From assembly GCF_002111585.1 (NCBI RefSeq), contig NZ_LUTP01000026.1:1-47310 (forward strand): a stretch of 47,310 nucleotides of DNA. Reading direction: 5' to 3'. A program made the position numbers and the translations under genes. The DNA is from Lonsdalea iberica. Lineage in GTDB: Bacteria; Pseudomonadota; Gammaproteobacteria; Enterobacterales; Enterobacteriaceae. Shown here in pieces: positions 35,751 through 44,028 of this stretch (positions are counted from its first letter, which is position 1; every line of letters starts with the position of its first letter). Under the pieces are notes generated by a model, which was given only the letters and a program-made list of their open reading frames with translations, did no database searches and was not told the origin of the DNA.

Positions 35751-36434
35751 TATCGCCTGAGGACCCACTTATTCAGCAGTTGGTGTCTCCTGATGATTTC
35801 CATTCTCGGGCGTGAAACCCTCATTAACATGCTTAAGGTGTCGTGGACCCGCCGTGCGCTAGCGCTGCCTTGTACACTCGAACCCTGAGGGCGAGGCGCG
35901 TTATCGTTATTCTCCCCTGAATTTCTCGCCATAATCCCCAAGGGGATGATCCCGGTGATGGGGTATGAAGGCCGTGCGCTGGGCAGTCGAATAGGCTTTG
36001 CCGCTAGCTGGCTAACGCCTGGGGGGGAGGCGCGTCCGCAGGTCAAAATGTGAATGGACTGACAGGCGACGGAATTGAATAACGCCTAGATCTATGCCGT
36101 TACGGCGCGGGTGCGTAACAGCGCTGCACATACCAACGCGCTGTGATCGCAGTCAGTATTCAGCTAGGGAATCAGCGCATGGCGCTGGGAAACCGGCGTG
36201 CTCGTTTGCGGACCTACCCTACCTACACGCTGGCGGATATCGTTCTGGGCCTTTCCACGCGCCGCTGGTATTTGACGTATTTTCCTTATCCCGAACGGTC
36301 TGCCATCGCGCGTCTTTATCAGACGCTTTGCCAAGGCCCCGGCTTTGAATTCGATGGCGATAACGGCGCACCCTGAGACGTCTTACCGGGAAAATATGTT
36401 GCCAATGATGAGACGAAAGCGGCGGTGCGGCACG
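35751..36434. other. long gap without a recognisable gene
   Basis: About 680 bases with only short open frames. The longest plausible ones are 35750-36046 on the minus strand and 36143-36376 on the plus strand (77 residues, middle part RTYPTYTLADIVLGL then RRWYLTYFPYPERSAIARLYQ). Neither has a clear ribosome site or known family. A 6-bp inverted repeat GTTACG/CGTAAC is at 36099-36119. It may be the remains of a decayed gene, but no family can be named. Confidence 0.35.
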
Positions 36435-37385
36435 TTACTCCATGACGCGCGTCGGTGAGCCGTCCAGCCACGCCAGCAGGTTTTGCACCGTCTCTTCGTA
36501 GAAAACCCGGTAGGTATCGCGGGTGACGAAGCCGATGTGGGGCGTCGCGATGACGTTGTCCAGCGATCGGAACGGGTGAGTGGTCGGCAGCGGTTCGGTG
36601 GCGAAGACGTCGAGCGCGGCACCGGCGAGCGTTCGTCTCGACAGCGCGTCGATTAGCGCGGCTTCATCGACCAGCGGTCCGCGCGAGGTGTTGATCAACC
36701 ACGCTGTGGACTTCATTAACGCCAGATCAGAGGCGTCGACAATATTGCGTGTACGATCCGACAGCACCAGGTGTAGCGAGAGCCAGTCGGATTCACGCAG
36801 CAGCGTGTTTTTATCGACCCATGTCGCCCCCGCGGCCTGCGCGGCTTCCGGGGTCAGATGCTGGCTCCACGCAATCACGTTCATGTCGAAGGCTCTTCCT
36901 ATCGCCGCGACTCGAGCTCCGATTTTCCCCAGCCCGAGAATACCGAGCGTACTGCCTGCCAAATCCGCGCCAACGTCCACTTGCCAGCCTCCCGCGCGGA
37001 GTGAAGCGCATTCGGCAGGAAGATGGCGCGCGGCCGCCAGTAGTAACGCCCAGGTCAACTCCGGCGCGCCATTGCCGCGGCCCTGCGTGGCGCAGACCGT
37101 GATGCCCTGAGCGCGCGCCGCCGCGAGATCGATAGAGGCATTGCGGGCGGACGTTGAGGCGATGAACTTCAGATTGGGGAGTTGGGCTAGCAGACTCGCG
37201 GTGAGCGGCGTTCTTTCGCGCATGACGCAGAGGGCGTCGAAGGGGCGCAGCCGGGCGACCAGCGCTGACGCGTCGCTCAGGTGATCGCAAAACACCTCGA
37301 TATCAGCCCGCCTTTGCACGGCGGACCAGTCCGCGCAGGTGAGTGCAACGCCCTGATAATCATCAAGAATGGCTATTTTTAACAT
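36435..37385 (-). CDS. D-2-hydroxyacid dehydrogenase (NAD-dependent)
   Basis: Cytoplasmic D-isomer-specific 2-hydroxyacid dehydrogenase of 316 residues. The NAD fold reads ILGLGKIGARVAAIGRAF, and the catalytic Arg, Glu and His lie in INTSRGPLVDE, DVFATEPLP and ATPHIGFVT. AAAGGAG is 9 bases before ATG 37385, which is chosen over an upstream in-frame start at 37430. The subgroup (MLKIAILDDYQ start) is common beside catabolic genes; the substrate could be a phosphoglycerate-like or other 2-hydroxy acid. It is monocistronic. Confidence 0.88.
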   Translation of the reverse strand: MLKIAILDDYQGVALTCADWSAVQRRADIEVFCDHLSDASALVARLRPFDALCVMRERTPLTASLLAQLPNLKFIASTSARNASIDLAAARAQGITVCATQGRGNGAPELTWALLLAAARHLPAECASLRAGGWQVDVGADLAGSTLGILGLGKIGARVAAIGRAFDMNVIAWSQHLTPEAAQAAGATWVDKNTLLRESDWLSLHLVLSDRTRNIVDASDLALMKSTAWLINTSRGPLVDEAALIDALSRRTLAGAALDVFATEPLPTTHPFRSLDNVIATPHIGFVTRDTYRVFYEETVQNLLAWLDGSPTRVME

Positions 37386-37515
37386 GCTCAACACTCCTTT
37401 AAGCGACTCGCGGCAAAGTGGACGCCTCACTGGGAAAGCATGGTGCGCCAGTCATTTCACGTGCTTACCATGACACGAATAGCTGAACGCGGCGCATTGG
37501 CAATGCAAGACTGAC

Positions 37516-37544
37516 GCTGGCGGCGTGTTCAGTTTACCGCCAGC
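37516..37544 (-). terminator. possible terminator of the alpha/beta hydrolase gene
   Basis: GCTGGCGG pairs with CCGCCAGC around a 13-base loop, 10 bases past the stop at 37554. No clear T run follows on the minus strand. Confidence 0.45.
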
Positions 37545-37553
37545 CTTCGTCGG

Positions 37554-38561
37554 TTAGCGGTTTAGGACCTGTAGTAGCGTGCGGTTAAAACGTTCAGGCT
37601 CTTCCATCTGCGGCGCGTGCCCCCGTCCCGGGAACTCCACCAGTTCGCCTTTCGGGATGCGTTTTACCGTGGCTTTGCCGAGCTGGTCATAATGACCTAA
37701 CGTCGCTTTGACCGACGCGGGGGCGATATCGCTGCCGATGGCGGTGGTGTCCGCCGTGCCGATGATCAGCGTGGTAGGCATTTGCAGCTTGCTGAATTCG
37801 TAGACGACCGGCTGAGTGAAAATCATGTCGTAGATCAGCGCCGAGTTCCAGGCGACCCGCTGATGTCCCGGCCCCTGATTCAACCCGGCCAGCATGTCGA
37901 CCCAACGGTCGTAGGTGGGTTTCCAGCGTCCAACGTAGTAGGTGTTTAGTTCGTAGTTGCGGATACTGGCCGCAGAGGTCTTCAGCTCGCGCTCATACCA
38001 CTGATCGGGCGTACGGTAGGGCACGCCGAGGGCTTTCCAGTCCTCCAAACCGATAGGGTTCACTAGCACCAGCTTTTGCACCGCGTCGGGATACATCAGG
38101 GCATATCTTGTTGCCAGCATCCCGCCGGTGGAGTGGCCGACCACCATCGCTTTATCGACGCCGAGACGGAGCAACAGCGCGTGGGTATTGGCGGCCAGCT
38201 GCTGAAAACTGTATTGATAGCGTTCGGGTTTGGTGGAGGTGCAAAAGCCAATCTGGTCGGGGGCGATCACCCGGTAGCCTTGTTGACTCAATGCCTTGAT
38301 CGTGTCCTCCCAGGTTGCGGCGCAGAAGTTTTTTCCATGCAGCAATACGGCCGTTTTGCCGTTGGCCGGACCTTGCGGCGTGACATCCATGTAGCCCATG
38401 TCCAGCGGGACGCCCTGTGACGTAAAGGTGAAGTGGTGCAGCGGATAGGGGTAGGTGAAGCCTTCAAGCTGCGGGCCATAGACCGGTGCGGCGAGGGCGA
38501 TTTGCCCAGCGCATAACGACATTGCCAGCGTGAAGAACAGACGTTTGACGACTCGATGCAT
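37554..38561 (-). CDS. exported alpha/beta hydrolase
   Basis: Secreted serine hydrolase of 335 residues. The start is ATG 38561 (GGGAAAA about 8 bases upstream), which begins a good signal peptide MHRVVKRLFFTLAMSLCAG ending at ALAA. The fold shows the oxyanion segment HGKNFCAATW, the nucleophile in VVGHSTGGMLA, LVNPIGLEDW, an acid in IIGTADTTAIG, and His in GRGHAPQMEEP. It looks like the haloperoxidase/epoxide hydrolase-like subgroup, with no defined substrate. It is one of several exported hydrolases in this stretch. Confidence 0.87.
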   Translation of the reverse strand: MHRVVKRLFFTLAMSLCAGQIALAAPVYGPQLEGFTYPYPLHHFTFTSQGVPLDMGYMDVTPQGPANGKTAVLLHGKNFCAATWEDTIKALSQQGYRVIAPDQIGFCTSTKPERYQYSFQQLAANTHALLLRLGVDKAMVVGHSTGGMLATRYALMYPDAVQKLVLVNPIGLEDWKALGVPYRTPDQWYERELKTSAASIRNYELNTYYVGRWKPTYDRWVDMLAGLNQGPGHQRVAWNSALIYDMIFTQPVVYEFSKLQMPTTLIIGTADTTAIGSDIAPASVKATLGHYDQLGKATVKRIPKGELVEFPGRGHAPQMEEPERFNRTLLQVLNR

Positions 38562-38685
38562 GATTGACTTTTCCCGTAAATTGTCCTGAGGGAACCTTAG
38601 CATGGTTTCTTTTTTTCACCGCGACACAACAACGACCCGGCGCAGTGACCACGGCAGAGCTGTTGGCGCGATGCGCAGACGATGA

Positions 38686-39435
38686 TCAGGCGAAGCCGCC
38701 GTTGGCGCGAACGACCTGAGCATTAATCCACCCGCCTTCTTCCCCGACCAAAAACGCCACCACGCGGGCGATGTCTTCCGTCCGGCCCAGTCGCTCCAGC
38801 GGCGTGCTTTTCGCTAGCTGTGCGATCTGATCATCGCTCTTTCCCTTGAAGAACAGTTCGGTGGCGACAGGGCCGGGTGCGACGGCATTTACGGTAATTT
38901 CCCGGCCGCGTAATTCATTCGCCAGCACTCTAACCAGCCCTTCAACGCCGGCCTTGGACGCAATGTAGGGACCGTATCCGGGGAACGACTTGGCGATGAC
39001 GCTGGTTGTCAGGGCGATGATGCGTCCCCCGGTTTGCACCTGCCGGGCGGCCTGACCGAGCACTAAAAAGGCCCCGCGCAAATTTACCTGGATAATGTCA
39101 TCGAAAGTACGCAGATGGTCGGGAGATATCGGCGCCAGAGACATGATACCGGCGCTATGTACGACCACGTTCAGGGAGCCGAAGGCTTCAAGAGAGGCGT
39201 GGAACAGCCGCCCGACGTCTTCAGGGCGAGAGACATCGGCCTGCACTGCGAGCGCTTCGCCCCCGGACCGATGGATACTATCGACTACGTCCTGCGCATC
39301 GACCGCATTTCCAGCGTAATTGACGACAACCTTGAAGCCGTCGGCAGAAAGTTGCAGGGCGATGTCTCGTCCGATACCGCGGGAAGCGCCGGTGACAAGG
39401 GCCGTTTTATCTGTATTGGTGGCATGCTTGCTCAT
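38686..39435 (-). CDS. short-chain dehydrogenase/reductase
   Basis: Classical SDR of 249 residues. The coenzyme motif TGASRGIGR is near residue 17, HSAGIMS near 93, catalytic Ser in TTSVIA and the Tyr-x-x-x-Lys in YIASK, then VNAVAPGPVATEL. Cytoplasmic NAD(P)H-dependent reduction of a carbonyl is expected; many homologs are annotated as 3-oxoacyl-ACP reductase-like, but nothing here supports a fatty-acid role. AGGAG lies 7 bases before ATG 39435. It is divergent from the sugar transporter to the right. Confidence 0.9.
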   Translation of the reverse strand: MSKHATNTDKTALVTGASRGIGRDIALQLSADGFKVVVNYAGNAVDAQDVVDSIHRSGGEALAVQADVSRPEDVGRLFHASLEAFGSLNVVVHSAGIMSLAPISPDHLRTFDDIIQVNLRGAFLVLGQAARQVQTGGRIIALTTSVIAKSFPGYGPYIASKAGVEGLVRVLANELRGREITVNAVAPGPVATELFFKGKSDDQIAQLAKSTPLERLGRTEDIARVVAFLVGEEGGWINAQVVRANGGFA

Positions 39436-39850
39436 GATGAGTCTCCTAAAGTCGCTCGATTAGCGTGAGAGGGGAGAGGGATGCATGAGGCTGAGTTAAC
39501 CTTATAATAGGTTATTTTGCGAACAACCTTTGTCTTCCGACCGCGCTAAGCGAACCGGATGACTCCGAATTTAGGCTTCGCTGTGGATGCCAGCTCACGA
39601 CGCGCTACCGCCGAAAAAAGAATGTGTAATTTGTGTAATTTATTAAAAATAAATGAAATTTTATGTTTTCTTGTTTCAATGTCTTGACCGACTCTTGGGG
39701 AACGCGCGCAGGGGTAGGTTTATATTATTTTTCGCTTTAACCTTTATCCGGCATAGTGGCGTCTACACTTCTAACGTTGTGCGTTGACGAGAGTTACCCG
39801 GCATTTTCGGGAGCGCTGTTTCATCAGGCTACTAATTAAAAGAGAAGACT
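39436..39850. promoter_or_regulatory. AT-rich divergent promoter region with a tandem 9-mer
   Basis: 415 bases between the SDR and MFS genes. An AT-rich core near 39610-39680 contains TGTGTAATT twice in tandem (39623-39640). Both promoters must be here; I do not assign boxes. GAGAAGA lies before the MFS ATG 39851. Confidence 0.5.
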
Positions 39851-41302
39851 ATGAATGCCCAAAACTCTGATTCACCAGGAACAAAAGAATTAACCCGTGC
39901 TGAAGTCGTCAGGCAGAGAATCTTTTTTGTCGTGCTGGTGGCGACCATGGGCGCATTGGCGTTTGGTTACGATACGGGGATTATTTCAGGCGCATTGCCT
40001 TATATGTCGGCCCCCTCGGCCGAAGGGGGACTGGGGCTAACGTCATTTACTGAGGGACTGGTCGCGTCCTCGCTGGTGTTTGGCGCAGCGGTCGGCTCTT
40101 TTCTCAGCGGATTTTTCTCCGATAAGTTTGGCCGTCGTATTACGTTGCGTAGCCTTGCGGTGCTGTTTGTCGCAGGCTCGCTGGGCACCGCGCTGGCGCC
40201 GTCCGTCACTTCGATGGTTGTCATGCGTTTCCTGCTGGGACTGGCCGTCGGGGGCGGCTCTTCGACCGTGCCGGTTTTTATTGCCGAAATCGCCGGGCCG
40301 AAACTCAGAGCTCCACTGGTTAGTCGCAACGAACTGATGATCGTCACAGGGCAGCTGGTCGCCTATGTGGTCAGCGCCGCACTCAGCTACCTGATGAATG
40401 AGGGGCATATGTGGCGCTACATGCTGGCTATCGCGATGGTACCCGGCGTGCTGCTCTTTATCGGGACGTTCTTCGTGCCGGTTTCTCCCCACTGGCTGGT
40501 TTCCGAAGGGCGTCACGCCGAGGCGAAAGAAGTGCTACAGGAACTTCGCGAGACGCCGCATGAAGTTCGCAAAGAGCTGCGCGACATGCGGGAGCAGGTC
40601 AAAGAGGCCGAACGAGGACCGGAGGTCGGCGAGCTGCTGCGCGAGAAATGGGTCCTAAGGCTGCTCGTCATCGGCATCGGACTCGGCTTTGCGCTCCAGT
40701 TCACCGGCGTCAACGCGTTCATGTACTACACCCCGATCATCCTGAAATCCACCGGTCTTGGCACGACGGCGGCCATCACCGCCACCATTGGGAACGGGGT
40801 GGTATCCGTGATTGCCTCGTTGGCTGGGATTTGGGCCGTCACCCGCTTTGCGAGACGCCGGATGTTGATGACGGGCTTCATCTTCGTTATCGCCGCTCAG
40901 GTTTCTCTGGGTGCCGTGCTGACCTTCCTGCCCGCCGATTTGACCCAAAGTTACATCGCACTGCTGTGTATTCTTGTGTTCCTGTTCTTCATGCAGATGT
41001 TTATCGCGCCGGTTTACTGGCTGTTGATGTCCGAACTGTTCCCAATGCAGCTGCGCGGTCGCCTGACGGGGACCGCTATTTCGGTTCAGTGGATTTTCAA
41101 TGCGCTGGTAGCGCTAAGCTTCCCGCCAGTGCTGGCGTTTGCCGGGAGTCAGACTTTCTTCATCTTCGCGGTGATTAACGTGTGTTCTCTGCTGTTTATC
41201 GCGGCGATGGTGCCTGAAACCCGCGGAAAAAGCCTGGAGGAGATCGAAACGCATATGCGGCACAAATTCGGTGAGGATAGCGATAATACCACGCGGGCTT
41301 AG
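39851..41302 (+). CDS. sugar-porter MFS transporter
   Basis: Twelve-helix major facilitator of the sugar porter family, 483 residues, like AraE/XylE/GalP and inositol transporters. Family signatures: GYDTGIISGALP in helix 1, SDKFGRR in loop 2-3, MRFLLGLAVGG, PVSPHWLVSEGRH (usually PESPRWL) after helix 6, TGVNAFMYYTPIIL in helix 7, and PETRGKSLEEIE at the end. Proton-coupled uptake of a monosaccharide or polyol is expected at the inner membrane. The large cytoplasmic loop after helix 6 is normal. The substrate cannot be set from sequence alone. Confidence 0.92.
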   Translation: MNAQNSDSPGTKELTRAEVVRQRIFFVVLVATMGALAFGYDTGIISGALPYMSAPSAEGGLGLTSFTEGLVASSLVFGAAVGSFLSGFFSDKFGRRITLRSLAVLFVAGSLGTALAPSVTSMVVMRFLLGLAVGGGSSTVPVFIAEIAGPKLRAPLVSRNELMIVTGQLVAYVVSAALSYLMNEGHMWRYMLAIAMVPGVLLFIGTFFVPVSPHWLVSEGRHAEAKEVLQELRETPHEVRKELRDMREQVKEAERGPEVGELLREKWVLRLLVIGIGLGFALQFTGVNAFMYYTPIILKSTGLGTTAAITATIGNGVVSVIASLAGIWAVTRFARRRMLMTGFIFVIAAQVSLGAVLTFLPADLTQSYIALLCILVFLFFMQMFIAPVYWLLMSELFPMQLRGRLTGTAISVQWIFNALVALSFPPVLAFAGSQTFFIFAVINVCSLLFIAAMVPETRGKSLEEIETHMRHKFGEDSDNTTRA

Positions 41303-41417
41303 GCCGTCTGCGGCATAGCTGAAGGGAGCGTTGCCGCGTATAACCGTCTGTTCTTTATGAATCTTCATTGTAAGGGGAGTCCTCAAGGATGACGACTTCC
41401 CGCCTTAGCCATCATGA

Positions 41418-41450
41418 CACCTCGCCAGCAAAGGGCGAGGTGTTGCTTTT
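41418..41450 (+). terminator. Rho-independent terminator downstream of the MFS gene
   Basis: CACCTCGCC pairs with GGCGAGGTG (9 bp, 7-base loop), followed by TTGCTTTT. It lies 115 bases past the MFS stop; no gene is seen between. Confidence 0.8.
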
Positions 41451-41636
41451 CTCCCCGTCACTTCTTTTTTGTTTCCTCAATCACCCTCGTCACTGCCCGA
41501 CCGCAGCCTGATAAAACGCGGCACCGTCCGCACTTTGCGTGTCGAGCTGTCTCCATGCTCATCTAACATGCCAATGCTTCTCGGGCTTTTCGACCTGCGT
41601 AAATGCATCACGCGTTCTATCACAATACACTCAAAA

Positions 41637-41670
41637 TATAGGTTTGCACCTATATAGCCTTTAACCTATA
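41637..41670. promoter_or_regulatory. inverted repeat operator of the toxin-antitoxin pair
   Basis: TATAGGT and ACCTATA form a perfect 7-bp inverted repeat with a 4-base spacer (41637-41654), and a third ACCTATA half-site lies at 41664-41670. The site ends 16 bases before the toxin start and probably covers its promoter. Autoregulation by the HigA-type antitoxin is inferred. Confidence 0.65.
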
Positions 41671-41686
41671 GTGATGAGGAGGTCGT

Positions 41687-42040
41687 GTGTGGAGCATTAA
41701 AACAACGGATACATTTGACGCATGGTTTTGTTCGTTATGCGACGGCGACAGGGCCTGCGTACTCGCGGCGCTCATCGTGTTGCGGGAAAAGGGACCGATG
41801 TTGCCAAGACCCTATGCGGATACGGTTAAAAGCTCCCGTTACAGCAACATGAAAGAGCTGAGAGTGCAAAGCCGAGGGGACCCCTTACGCGCCTTTTTTG
41901 CCTTCGACCCGCAACGTACCGGCATTCTGCTGTGTGCAGGCAATAAGGCGGGGAATGAAAAACGCTTTTACGACGAGATGATCCCGCTGGCCGATCGGGA
42001 GTTCACTCATTATCTCAATCGGCTTAACAAGAAGGAGTAA
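41687..42040 (+). CDS. RelE/HigB-type toxin (type II TA)
   Basis: Toxin-first type II system; 117 residues of the RelE/ParE superfamily (phage-derived Gp49/HigB-like subgroup). Typical features are the short basic fold, REKGPMLPRPYADTVKSS, the KELRVQ strand, LRAFFAFDP, ILLCAGNKAGNEKRFYDEMI, and a C-terminal basic helix. Such toxins are usually ribosome-dependent mRNA endonucleases. The start is GTG 41687, after a strong GAGGAGG 4 bases upstream. The antitoxin gene starts 4 bases after its stop. Confidence 0.88.
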   Translation: MWSIKTTDTFDAWFCSLCDGDRACVLAALIVLREKGPMLPRPYADTVKSSRYSNMKELRVQSRGDPLRAFFAFDPQRTGILLCAGNKAGNEKRFYDEMIPLADREFTHYLNRLNKKE

Positions 42041-42044
42041 CGCT

Positions 42045-42347
42045 ATGGGCAGAACGCTGGAACAGCTTATCGCGGATGAAAAACCGGAAGTTGTCGCGGA
42101 TGCACGGGTAATAGCAACAGACATGCTGCTCAATATTCACCTGGCCGAACTGCGCGAGAAGGTACAGAAAACGCAGGTGGAGATGGCGCAGACGCTAGGA
42201 CTGAAACAGCCGACCGTCGCGGGGATGGAAAAGCGGGGGCGGGATCTGAAACTTTCCACCCTCAAACGCTATGTTGAGGCGACCGGCGGCAAGCTGCGGT
42301 TGGATGTTGAATTGCCGGACGGCTCGCACTATGGATTTGTACTCTAA
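42045..42347 (+). CDS. XRE/HigA-type antitoxin
   Basis: Helix-turn-helix antitoxin of 100 residues. The DNA-binding domain spans about 32-90: LAELREKVQKTQVEMAQTLG, then KQPTVAGMEKRG, then LKLSTLKRYVEATGGKLRLDV. It would bind the toxin and repress the pair through the repeat at 41637-41670. AAGGAG lies 5 bases before ATG 42045, overlapping the end of the toxin gene. A hairpin overlaps its stop. Confidence 0.9.
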   Translation: MGRTLEQLIADEKPEVVADARVIATDMLLNIHLAELREKVQKTQVEMAQTLGLKQPTVAGMEKRGRDLKLSTLKRYVEATGGKLRLDVELPDGSHYGFVL

Positions 42348-42366
42348 GCGGCGCCTGTCGCCGCTT
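42346..42366 (+). terminator. hairpin at the end of the toxin-antitoxin operon
   Basis: AAGCGGCG pairs with CGCCGCTT around a 5-base loop, starting inside the antitoxin stop codon. A poor T run follows, so strength is uncertain. Confidence 0.5.
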
Positions 42367-42701
42367 AATCATTCTGCAGCAATGGCGCCGCCCGATCATT
42401 GGCTGACAGGCCTCAAAAAGCGACGTGGCAGTTTCCGTCGGTCGTTGATGGGCGTAATCGCCGCGGTTGGGGCGATCGCACAATCTTCGGCTCGCATCAC
42501 GAAGCAGCCACGTATGACGCGAAGAGGGATACCCCGCAGGCGAGGGAGAGGGATGAACGACTCGGCACGGCGGAGAGTGAGGGCGAGTCGATTTATCGGC
42601 ACAGGATGTGCGCTGACCTTCCGGCAGCTATCTTCGTGCCGCCATCCGATCATCACTGAAATCAGCAGGGGAGAGTCTGGCTTGGGCGGTTTTGTTGTCC
42701 C
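42367..42701. other. intergenic stretch without a supported gene
   Basis: About 335 bases between the antitoxin and the OYE terminator. A 128-residue minus-strand open frame crosses it but has no ribosome site or known family and is basic and Pro-rich, so it is not called. Nothing else was seen. Confidence 0.4.
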
Positions 42702-42730
42702 AAAACAAACGGTCAGCAGAGTGCTGACCG
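42701..42730 (-). terminator. Rho-independent terminator of the OYE gene at 42807
   Basis: On the minus strand CGGTCAGCA pairs with TGCTGACCG (9 bp, 3-base loop), followed by TTTGTTTT. It lies about 77 bases past the stop. Confidence 0.85.
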
Positions 42731-42806
42731 CCGGGGCAGGACGTTGGCGGTGAACGCCTCGGACAGGGGGGACCCGAGTCATGACTGACGCAGTAACAGT
42801 CGAAGA

Positions 42807-43928
42807 TTACACCAGCGTTTTCAGTGCGTCGGCGGTGAACGCTTCTAGTGCATCCTGCTGACCTGTTCTTATTTTGGTGGCCCAGAGCGGATCGCTTAAC
42901 AAAGCGCGGCCCACGGCAATCAAATCAAACTCGTCGCGTTCCATGCGAGCGATCAGGTTGTCGAGGTTATCTGGTTTGGCGCTTTCACCGGCAAACGCGC
43001 CCATGAAGTCGCTCGACAGGCCGACGGAACCGACGCTAATCGTCGCAGCTCCGGTCAGTTTTTTGGCCCAACCGGCAAAGTTTAATCCCTTTTCCCCGTC
43101 GATTTCTGGAAACTCAGGTTCCCAGAACCGGCGCTGTGAGCAGTGAAGGATATCGACACCGGCGTCCACCAACGGAACCAGCCAGTCCGCCATCTCTTCA
43201 GGCGTAGTCGCCAGACGCGCCGCATAGTCCTGCTGCTTCCACTGGCTAAGGCGCAAAATAAGCGGGAAGTCGGGCCCGACCGCTTTGCGCATGGCTTTAA
43301 CAATCTCGGTTGCAAAACGGGAGCGTTGTTTTAGCGTTGCGCCCCCGTAGCCGTCTGTGCGTAGGTTGGTGCCCGCCCAGAAAAACTGATCGATCAGATA
43401 GCCATGCGCGCCGTGGATTTCCGCGACATCGAAGCCCAAACGCTTGGCGTCGGCCGCCGCCTGACCGAAAGCGGCGATGGTATCGGCGATATCTTCCTCG
43501 CTCATTGCCACACCGCGTGGTTGGTGGGGGGCGACCAATGCAGAAGGACTTTCCACCTCGGCATCCGGCGTCCACGCCGTCAAAAAACTGACGGTTGACC
43601 CCGTATGCCACAGCTGCGGACCCATCTTCCCGCCTGCGGCGTGAACATCGTCAATGACGTGTTTCCAGCCCGCCAAGGCTTTCTCACCGTGGAAGAAAGG
43701 GATTTGAGGGTCATTACGCGATGCCGGGCGGTTGACAACCGTGCCTTCAGAGAGGATCAGACCCACATCACCTTCAGCGCGACGCTGATAGTAAGCGGCA
43801 ATGTTCTCGTCCGGTACGCCGTCAACGGCAAATGAACGTGTCATTGGCGCCATCACAATGCGGTTTTTGAGTGCGAGATTCTTCAAATGAAAAGGCTGAA
43901 ACAGGACGTCGACGGGGGATGAGGCCAT
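42807..43928 (-). CDS. old-yellow-enzyme NADH:flavin oxidoreductase
   Basis: FMN ene-reductase of 373 residues of the classical OYE fold. Motifs: KNRIVMAPMTRS, EGTVVNRPASRND, PQLWHTGS, the His-x-x-His in EIHGAHGYLIDQFFW, TDGYGG, and LIAVGRALLSDP for FMN phosphate binding. It differs from the XenA-class enzyme at 31255. Electrophilic enones, quinones or nitroesters are likely substrates. It is divergently transcribed from an HxlR regulator 100 bases away, a common arrangement in which the regulator senses the electrophile. It has its own terminator. Confidence 0.92.
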   Translation of the reverse strand: MASSPVDVLFQPFHLKNLALKNRIVMAPMTRSFAVDGVPDENIAAYYQRRAEGDVGLILSEGTVVNRPASRNDPQIPFFHGEKALAGWKHVIDDVHAAGGKMGPQLWHTGSTVSFLTAWTPDAEVESPSALVAPHQPRGVAMSEEDIADTIAAFGQAAADAKRLGFDVAEIHGAHGYLIDQFFWAGTNLRTDGYGGATLKQRSRFATEIVKAMRKAVGPDFPLILRLSQWKQQDYAARLATTPEEMADWLVPLVDAGVDILHCSQRRFWEPEFPEIDGEKGLNFAGWAKKLTGAATISVGSVGLSSDFMGAFAGESAKPDNLDNLIARMERDEFDLIAVGRALLSDPLWATKIRTGQQDALEAFTADALKTLV

Positions 43929-43960
43929 AGTATCTCTCCGGTTAGGTTGACGTCGTTCAT

Positions 43961-44008
43961 AGTATATTACGTAGACTACTCGTCAATCAGGTACCTTAAC
44001 GCTACCTG
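43961..44008. promoter_or_regulatory. two candidate HxlR operators between the divergent genes
   Basis: First site 43961-43980: AGTA ends pair with TACT around a central TACGTA palindrome (20 bp). Second site 43988-44008: CAGGTA and TACCTG with a 9-base spacer. Both sit between the OYE and HxlR starts. Binding is inferred, not shown. Confidence 0.5.
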
Positions 44009-44028
44009 GTATCCCTGAGGAAACCTTG

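Noticed and set aside
42396-42782. 128-codon minus-strand frame between the antitoxin and OYE genes
   Set aside because: Pro/Arg-rich, no ribosome site, crosses the OYE terminator, no family recognised.
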